Source of the DNA: Desulfobacter postgatei
GTDB lineage: Bacteria > Desulfobacterota > Desulfobacteria > Desulfobacterales > Desulfobacteraceae
Assembly (NCBI GenBank): GCA_002747145.1
Contig: PDTI01000024.1
Location: forward strand, 1 to 46,880
Length of the DNA: 46,880 nucleotides
Direction: 5' to 3'
In this document: in pieces, positions 41,544-46,880 of the stretch
How the letters are laid out: each line of letters begins with the position of its first letter
Position numbering within the stretch: the stretch's first letter is position 1
Made by a program: the position numbers and the translations under genes
The notes under the pieces: generated by a model
Seen by the model: the letters and a program-made list of their open reading frames with translations, nothing else
Told to the model about the DNA's origin: nothing
Database searches by the model: none

Positions 41544-43433
41544 CTAATTCTCTATGAATGTTTTTAGCTTTTTACTCCTGGTCGGATGACGAAGCTTACG
41601 CAAGGCTTTCGCTTCAATCTGGCGAATACGCTCCCTTGTAACGGTAAAATCCTTTCCAACTTCTTCTAAGGTGTGATCAGACTTTTCTCCGATACCAAAA
41701 CGCATCCTTAGCACTTTTTCCTCCCTGGGTGTCAGCGTTGCCAATATTTTACGCGTCTGCTCGGCAAGGCTTAAATCAATCGCTGCCTCGGAAGGAATAG
41801 AAAATTTCTTATCTTCGATGAAATCGCCAAGATGGCTGTCTTCTTCTTCACCAATAGGTGTTTCAAGGGAGATAGGTTCCTTGGCAATCTTGAGTACCCG
41901 CCGCACCTTATCAATGGGGATTTCCATTTTTTCGGCAATCTCTTCGGGTGACGGTTCCTTACCCATCTCCTGAACCAGATACCGGGAGGTGCGGATCAGC
42001 TTGTTAATCGTTTCGATCATATGAACTGGAATTCTGATCGTTCTGGCCTGATCTGCAATGGCACGGGTAATTGCCTGGCGGATCCACCAGGTGGCATATG
42101 TGGAAAACTTGTATCCCCGGCGGTACTCAAATTTATCCACTGCTTTCATCAACCCAATATTGCCTTCCTGAATCAAATCAAGGAACTGCAGCCCCCTATT
42201 GGTGTATTTCTTGGCAATACTTACCACAAGCCTTAAGTTGGCGCGGACCAGTTCACGTTTGGCAGAATCTGCTTTTCTACGCCCTATTTCAATCCCCTGG
42301 ACAATTGCGTTGAGGTCATCCACACTGCCTTTGATCAAGTCCTTTTTTTCTGTAATCTGATCACACAACGCCTTGATATCATTAAAAAGGAGAACAGCAC
42401 GTTCCGGAGTGATATCGCTTCTTGCCCCGGCCCATTCAAGAAAATTAGCTTGGTTTTTTGCCTGTTTCATCATCGTGCTGGGCTTGACATTAAATGTTTT
42501 TGCACATCTGGTCAGCAGATTATCCACAGTTTTAAACCAGATTATCGTGTTTCGGATACTCTTTTCCATGTTGTCAATGACATTGGATTCAAACCGCCAG
42601 CTTTTAAGCAGTTCAAAAATTTCTTCTGTGTTGCAATAGATCTGTTCCCCAAGCCTGCTGTGTTTTTTGGTACCTTTCCTGGTGGTTTTAAGTTCATCAC
42701 GGCAGGACTGACTCTGAGCATGCAAGGTTTTTATCCGGGCTAAAGATTCAAGAAATTTTTCCTGTTTGGTGGCTTCATCAACCACCCCGTCTCCCTCATC
42801 CACGTCCCGGAGTACGTGCTTGGGACGCATGGACTTATCTTCCATTTTTTTACCGTACATAAAAATGGTGTTCAGCGCCAAAGGACAATCCAGCATGGCC
42901 CGCAGTATATCCCGTTCTCCAACCTCTATTCTTTTGGCGATCTCAATTTCACCTTCACGGCTGAGCAGGGTGACCATCCCCATCTCTTTAAGATACATCT
43001 TCACAGGATCAGTGACCGCGCCAAATTCCATATCGGAACGTTCACGCTGGGAAGCAAATACATCCTTGTTCCCTTTCTTATCCATATCGTTTTCAAGACC
43101 TTCGTCATCCCCCCCCCTGGGGGCTCCGGAGGATCCAGAATTTTTGATTTTTTTGTCTTTTGATGACCTGGAAGCCTGTTTGGAGCTTTGGACCTTGCCT
43201 GGGTTAACGGCAGACGCACCATCGCCTTTGTCACCAACCAGTTCTATACCCCGTTCCTGAAACTGAATGACAATATCATCAATCTGCTCAACGGATTGCA
43301 AATCATCTGAAATGGCGTCATTGATTTCGGCAAAGGACAGAACGCCTGTCTCCTCTCCCTTTTTGATGAGCTTGCGCATCTGGTCCTCGCTGATCACCAT
43401 GCTTTGCTCAGACCTGTTGGTCTTTTCTGCCAT
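41544..43433 (-). CDS. rpoD: RNA polymerase primary sigma factor (sigma70)
   Basis: 629 residues. Region 1.1 lies at the N-terminus ([23 protein letters not shown]), then an acidic linker, region 1.2 ([30 protein letters not shown]), a non-conserved insert, region 2 ([35 protein letters not shown] ... [22 protein letters not shown]), region 3, and region 4.2 ([28 protein letters not shown]). The ATG at 43433 has a strong GGGAGG site 6 nt upstream, so it is preferred over the tracked 43454. It overlaps the end of dnaG by 26 bp, the macromolecular-synthesis arrangement. Confidence 0.96.
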   Translation of the reverse strand: MAEKTNRSEQSMVISEDQMRKLIKKGEETGVLSFAEINDAISDDLQSVEQIDDIVIQFQERGIELVGDKGDGASAVNPGKVQSSKQASRSSKDKKIKNSGSSGAPRGGDDEGLENDMDKKGNKDVFASQRERSDMEFGAVTDPVKMYLKEMGMVTLLSREGEIEIAKRIEVGERDILRAMLDCPLALNTIFMYGKKMEDKSMRPKHVLRDVDEGDGVVDEATKQEKFLESLARIKTLHAQSQSCRDELKTTRKGTKKHSRLGEQIYCNTEEIFELLKSWRFESNVIDNMEKSIRNTIIWFKTVDNLLTRCAKTFNVKPSTMMKQAKNQANFLEWAGARSDITPERAVLLFNDIKALCDQITEKKDLIKGSVDDLNAIVQGIEIGRRKADSAKRELVRANLRLVVSIAKKYTNRGLQFLDLIQEGNIGLMKAVDKFEYRRGYKFSTYATWWIRQAITRAIADQARTIRIPVHMIETINKLIRTSRYLVQEMGKEPSPEEIAEKMEIPIDKVRRVLKIAKEPISLETPIGEEEDSHLGDFIEDKKFSIPSEAAIDLSLAEQTRKILATLTPREEKVLRMRFGIGEKSDHTLEEVGKDFTVTRERIRQIEAKALRKLRHPTRSKKLKTFIEN

Positions 43434-45249
43434 ATATGCCTCCCAAAGGCTCATAGTTAACTGTTACTGGCGTGTTATGCAACTGCTGAATCTGCTGTTG
43501 TTTAAGTTTAAGCAGCTCAATCGCATCAACATCACAGCCCTGTTTTGCTTTAGTTAATTCACTGACAATTACTCTGTCTGTCTTATTTTTTATTTTTATG
43601 ACCCGGTTGACCAGGATGGCAAACGTCTGCGCGGGCTCTTGGACTCCGGCATAATCTTCCATAGCCATGGATGCAATCAACTGCCGGTCTTCATCGGTTT
43701 CAACCCTGGCCATGACAGTACTTACAATATCTTGTGCGTCCGTTCCACTGTCCATAATTAAACAGCCAAGCCGCTTAAGCTGCGTTGAATAAAAGGCGGA
43801 GAGCACCTTTTTTTCCGCGGCAACAGGTATCAGTTCAGGCCAATGAAGCATCATGGAAAGGATCTGCTTTTCCCTTGGATCAGATTCCAGAACGCTTTTG
43901 GACGCCTCATCAACCTCAGGAATCAAGGGACCACGGGCCTGTCTGTTTGCCTGTTTTTCATAGGCATCCTTGACCTTTTCAAGCACAGCTTTTTCATCAA
44001 TATTAAGTGTTTCAGAAAGTTCACGAACATAGATTGAACGGACCGCATAATCCTGAATTTTAGCCAGGTGGTGCTTCATCTCGTCCAGAATTTTTATACG
44101 GCCCTCAATGGAAGTACCGTGGGTATCCAGGGCCAGCTGGAGTAAAAACTGCATCACTGTCTTGGCAGTATCTGCAAGCGCAATAAAGGCATCCCGGCCA
44201 TGAGCCATGACATAGGAGTCGGGATCATTGTTGCCGGGAAGCACCAGAATCCGGGTATCAATCCCTTCCTGGACAAAAATGTCAATGCTTCTTTTAGCTG
44301 CTTTTATACCGGCATCATCAGAGTCAAACACCAGGATCATGGTGGTTGCATAGCCTTTAAGAATTCTGACGTGCTCCCGGGTCAGGGCTGTGCCAAGACT
44401 TGCCACACTATTTTGAATCCCGTGCTGATAAAGTGAAAGGAAATCAAAATAACCTTCCACAATAAATACCTTATTCTGCCTGCGGCACGCCTGCTTTGCC
44501 GCATGTAATCCGTAAAGAATACGGCTTTTACTGTACACCGGGGTTTCAGGAGAGTTCATGTATTTGGGCATGCCGTCGTCCATGACCCGGCCGCCAAATC
44601 CGGCCACCTGCATATTGATGTCGAAAATAGGAAACATCAACCGGTTTCGAAATCTGTCGTAAAACCCGTTTTTCTGTTTTTTTTCCAGCACCAGACCGGA
44701 ATTGAGTGCTATCCCTTTGGACACCTTCTCTTTTCTTAAAACATGAACAATGGTATCCCAGGCATCGGGGGCGTATCCAAGTTGAAACTGCTCAATGATC
44801 TGTTCACTGGTTCCCCGCTGTTCAAGATAGTGTCTTGCAGCATTGCCCTTTATAGGGTCTTTCAGGAGATCCGTATATACCTGCATTACCTTTTTATTGA
44901 GACGAAAAAGAGATTCCCGGGATTGAACGGCTTTGCGCTGTTCCGGATTCATCTTTTGAGTTTCAATGATAATGTTATATTTTCTGGCCAGCATTTTTGC
45001 GGCTTCGGGAAAGGATATCCCATGATATTTCATGACAAATGACAGGGCATTGCCACCAGCACCGCACCCAAAACAATAAAAAATCTGTTTGTCGGGATTA
45101 ACGGAAAAAGAAGGCGTTTTTTCGGCATGAAAGGGGCACAAACCAAAGAAATTTCTGCCTGACTTTTTTAAAATAACAGCCTCGGACACAACATCAAAAA
45201 TATCCGCGGCAGATAGAATTTCTGCAATTTTTTCTTCAGGGATAAGCAT
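43408..45249 (-). CDS. dnaG: DNA primase
   Basis: About 613 residues. The N-terminal CHC2 zinc finger is [32 protein letters not shown]. The catalytic core has [21 protein letters not shown], the Toprim motifs [16 protein letters not shown] and [13 protein letters not shown], and a C-terminal region for contact with DnaB. It makes RNA primers at the fork. The tracked start is TTG at 45270; the ATG at 45249 ([12 protein letters not shown]) matches the family start, although the ribosome site is weak. It is followed by overlapping rpoD. Confidence 0.94.
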   Translation of the reverse strand: MLIPEEKIAEILSAADIFDVVSEAVILKKSGRNFFGLCPFHAEKTPSFSVNPDKQIFYCFGCGAGGNALSFVMKYHGISFPEAAKMLARKYNIIIETQKMNPEQRKAVQSRESLFRLNKKVMQVYTDLLKDPIKGNAARHYLEQRGTSEQIIEQFQLGYAPDAWDTIVHVLRKEKVSKGIALNSGLVLEKKQKNGFYDRFRNRLMFPIFDINMQVAGFGGRVMDDGMPKYMNSPETPVYSKSRILYGLHAAKQACRRQNKVFIVEGYFDFLSLYQHGIQNSVASLGTALTREHVRILKGYATTMILVFDSDDAGIKAAKRSIDIFVQEGIDTRILVLPGNNDPDSYVMAHGRDAFIALADTAKTVMQFLLQLALDTHGTSIEGRIKILDEMKHHLAKIQDYAVRSIYVRELSETLNIDEKAVLEKVKDAYEKQANRQARGPLIPEVDEASKSVLESDPREKQILSMMLHWPELIPVAAEKKVLSAFYSTQLKRLGCLIMDSGTDAQDIVSTVMARVETDEDRQLIASMAMEDYAGVQEPAQTFAILVNRVIKIKNKTDRVIVSELTKAKQGCDVDAIELLKLKQQQIQQLHNTPVTVNYEPLGGIYGRKDQQV

Positions 45250-45297
45250 TTTGGGTGGTGCAGGCTCCAAAATCTCAAATCTTTATGCACTTTGCCT

Positions 45298-45325
45298 AAA
45301 GTAAGCAGTGAATACAACCTGTCAA
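45298..45325 (-). promoter_or_regulatory. Promoter of dnaG-rpoD
   Basis: On the minus strand a perfect TTGACA (45325-45320) lies 16 bp from TACTTT (45303-45298), about 50 bp before the dnaG start and just downstream of the hisB stop. Confidence 0.6.
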
Positions 45326-45336
45326 TAACGAATTGA

Positions 45337-45924
45337 CTATAAACATCCTTTGCTTGATAATGCACCTGACACCTGAGAAATGGGACGGGTGGCAGTATAC
45401 AAGGAGCGGCCAAACGCTTTAAATATGGATTCAAGGGCGTGATGCTCATTCTCACCGTAAAACGTATTAATATGCAGATTAAATCCGCCTTTGACACAAA
45501 CTGCCTGGAAGAACTCCCTGGCAAGATAGGCATCAAAAGTCCCCCGGGATTTCAAATCATCGGGAATATTGTAAACAAGATAAGGCCGGTTGGATAAATC
45601 AATGGTCACCCGGGACAGGGATTCATCCATGGGAACGCTTGCATCACCAAACCGCTGGATCCCCGCTTTTTCAGACAAGGCCTGCTGGATTGCCTGCCCC
45701 AGCACAAGGCCTGTGTCCTCTACGGTATGATGGAAATCGACGTCAAGATCGCCTGTTGCTGAAATTCCAAGGTCAAAAAAACCATGCACTGTAAATGCTG
45801 TAAGCATGTGATCAAAAAAAGGAATGCCAGTACGGATCTCAGCCTTTCCCTGTCCGTCCAGATTCAGCCGGATATTTATCCGGGTTTCATTAGTCTGCCT
45901 TGATACCTCAGATTGTCGACTCAT
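45337..45924 (-). CDS. hisB: Imidazoleglycerol-phosphate dehydratase
   Basis: 195 residues, the monofunctional bacterial form. Mn-binding and catalytic motifs: GIPFFDHMLTAFTVHG, DVDFHHTVEDTGLVLGQAI, GDASVPMDESLSRV, SRGTFDAYLAREFFQAV and GENEHHALESIFKAFGRSL. It dehydrates IGP to imidazole-acetol phosphate in histidine synthesis. No other his gene is in the window. Repeats C2 and D2 lie upstream. Confidence 0.96.
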   Translation of the reverse strand: MSRQSEVSRQTNETRINIRLNLDGQGKAEIRTGIPFFDHMLTAFTVHGFFDLGISATGDLDVDFHHTVEDTGLVLGQAIQQALSEKAGIQRFGDASVPMDESLSRVTIDLSNRPYLVYNIPDDLKSRGTFDAYLAREFFQAVCVKGGFNLHINTFYGENEHHALESIFKAFGRSLYTATRPISQVSGALSSKGCL

Positions 45925-45981
45925 AAAAAATTCCTTGAAATCGGCAAAAATCTGTTTTATAGGGGTATATCATTTAATTTG

Positions 45982-46014
45982 ACAGGCTGTTACAGAAAGC
46001 TAATTTTCCAATTT
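45982..46014. repeat. Partial copy of element D (D2)
   Basis: ACAGGCTGTTACAGAAAGCTAATTTTCCAATTT matches the left 38 bp of element D1 with one substitution and one missing C, and then runs directly into repeat C2. The right end of D is missing. Confidence 0.6.
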
Positions 46015-46015
46015 C

Positions 46016-46111
46016 TTTATATGAAAGAACTAAGTTAACCGATTAGTTTCTTTCATGATTTGTTGTGGGCAAACCCCGGTGAAAGACCAGGACGGCCCAT
46101 GGCCGTTCGTT
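46016..46111. repeat. Repeat C, copy C2
   Basis: This differs from C1 at about six of 97 positions. Here the inner sequence contains a 20-codon frame (MICCGQTPVKDQDG...) that is interrupted in C1, so coding is doubtful. It lies between hisB and the flagellar-rod-like gene, about 80 bp before the latter. Confidence 0.75.
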
Positions 46112-46194
46112 AAATGAATCATAACGATATGGTTCTATAGATAACTTTTTGATAATATTAAACATTAATTATTACAAACCGGAGGCAAAAAATC

Positions 46195-46548
46195 ATGAGT
46201 ATGACCGTCCAGAACAATGTTTCAGCGTTGCAGGCCTTTTCAACCCAAATGGCGGTTTCTTCAAACAACGTTGCCAACTCCCTGTCAGACGAATTCAAGG
46301 CAGACAGAGCGTATAATGTCGAAGCAGAAAACGGACAGGTGCAAGCTTCCATCTCCCAAACCCAGTCAAGTGCACCTCTGGTTGAAGATTCCATCAAAAA
46401 TGACGGGTCCTTAAAGGAATTATCCAATACAGATATTTCAGAGGAAATGGCTGTGCAGATTCAAGCCCAGAAAGGGTTTGAGGCCAACGCCAAAATGATT
46501 CAGGCCTATGATGAAACAACCGGAAACCTGTTGGATATCATCGGATAA
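46195..46548 (+). CDS. Small flagellar-rod-like protein
   Basis: 117 residues. The N-terminal helix (ALQAFSTQMAVSSNNVANSLSDEFKADRA) and the C-terminal helix (ISEEMAVQIQAQKGFEANAKMIQAYDETTGNLLDII) are those of the flagellar rod/hook family (FlgBCFGE), whose termini pair in a coiled coil. The usual middle domain is replaced by a short Ser/Gln-rich segment. It is shorter than FlgC (about 140). No other flagellar gene is near. It has a strong CCGGAGG site. It could be an axial cap-like or export accessory protein; the role is inferred from the family only. Confidence 0.75.
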   Translation: MSMTVQNNVSALQAFSTQMAVSSNNVANSLSDEFKADRAYNVEAENGQVQASISQTQSSAPLVEDSIKNDGSLKELSNTDISEEMAVQIQAQKGFEANAKMIQAYDETTGNLLDIIG

Positions 46549-46880
46549 ATCAGCAGGTTTAGAATAAGGCCCCACACCACTGTGCCAAAGCTTACAATAG
46601 CCGATGTATTTCCGCTATGGCCACCGTTATATTACCATGCCCGCCGGCCTTGTTTGCCTGATCAACCAGACTTCGGGCCCGGTCAGCATATGGAAAAACG
46701 TGGCCGCAGTTTCAAATACATCCGTAACCGGCTCAACATACATATACCGAGACCCACCTGGGTGGCGGAGCGATCATGCGGCCCAAGCCTATTGCCGTAT
46801 CTCCAGTTACTCAACTTTCGGTGTTAATTTAAAATCATTTAAATTCAATTAGTTAATTTCTTGAACAGCTTGATTTTTTT
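46549..46880. other. Terminal region without a recognisable gene
   Basis: About 330 bp. Overlapping short ORFs exist in two plus-strand frames (46582-46827 and 46604-46852). They have no ribosome site and no recognisable domain. Base composition is coding-like up to about 46810, so this may be a frameshifted remnant. I could not identify it on either strand. Confidence 0.3.

Noticed and set aside
46582-46827. Short ORFs at the right edge, possibly PAAR-like
   Set aside because: No repeat or motif of PAAR or other families could be followed for more than a few residues.

Overview
The window looks like a chromosomal segment of a sulfate-reducing deltaproteobacterium of the Desulfobacteraceae type (Desulfobacter/Desulfobacula-like). 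This is an inference. It rests on a selenocysteine-containing SelD, a separate atpZ-atpI-atpB-atpE cluster, a class II DAHP synthase, Gram-negative envelope genes (lptE, rfaE2, murJ), and many short palindromic repeat elements. Almost everything is housekeeping. There is no prophage, CRISPR array, intact transposase or antiphage island.

Layout. 1-2.05 kb: the truncated edge of a thrombospondin-type-3/transglutaminase-like gene, then trpC and a trpF remnant cut by a repeat element. 2.05-7.2 kb: a LysM protein, a SUMF1-fold protein, and a minus-strand operon of murJ, an ftsB-like gene, a small TPR-like gene, a rhodanese and a MauE/DoxX-like gene, divergent from rpsT. 7.3-10.5 kb: leuS-lptE. 10.8-16.1 kb: the operon rpsF-rpsR-DUF2232-rplI-dnaB-hflX. 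16.1-18.5 kb: a repeat element, a small Cys-rich protein, dnaA, and an AT-rich gap that could be an origin. 18.5-25 kb: pdxA-uvrA, a lone HsdR_N-domain protein, a PlsC-family acyltransferase, tRNA-Phe and rsmE. 25-27.3 kb: a decayed methyltransferase/IS fragment and a compact PilZ - unknown - ParA operon. 27.6-29.5 kb: the Fo part of ATP synthase, with a repeat element between atpB and atpE. 29.6-33.4 kb: class II DAHP synthase, rfaE2, pgeF and selD. 33.5-34.1 kb: an island of nested palindromic elements. 34.2-38.9 kb: an unusual acidic repeat protein, a cytosolic NMT1/NrtA-like protein, ispD and an HPr-domain fusion. 39.0-41.5 kb: rnpB, a zinc-ribbon coiled-coil protein, a Nif3-like protein and tRNA-Met. 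41.5-45.9 kb: dnaG-rpoD and hisB. 46.2 kb: a small flagellar-rod-like protein, then an unexplained end.

Most notable observations. (1) The ORF track truncates selD: an in-frame TGA at codon 18 reads as selenocysteine and is followed by a SECIS-like hairpin. (2) Two families of non-coding palindromic elements (A, 159 bp; B, about 80-165 bp) recur. One A copy sits exactly in the junction of two B copies with a TTA on each side, as a transposition footprint would look. (3) A 497-residue protein carries a MerR-like N-terminus, a coiled coil, ten degenerate hDDLSxLI motifs and a recombinase-like C-terminal motif. (4) A zinc-ribbon ParA is encoded with a PilZ protein and an unknown small protein. 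(5) DnaA has changes in the residues that normally read the DnaA box, next to an AT-rich region without canonical boxes.
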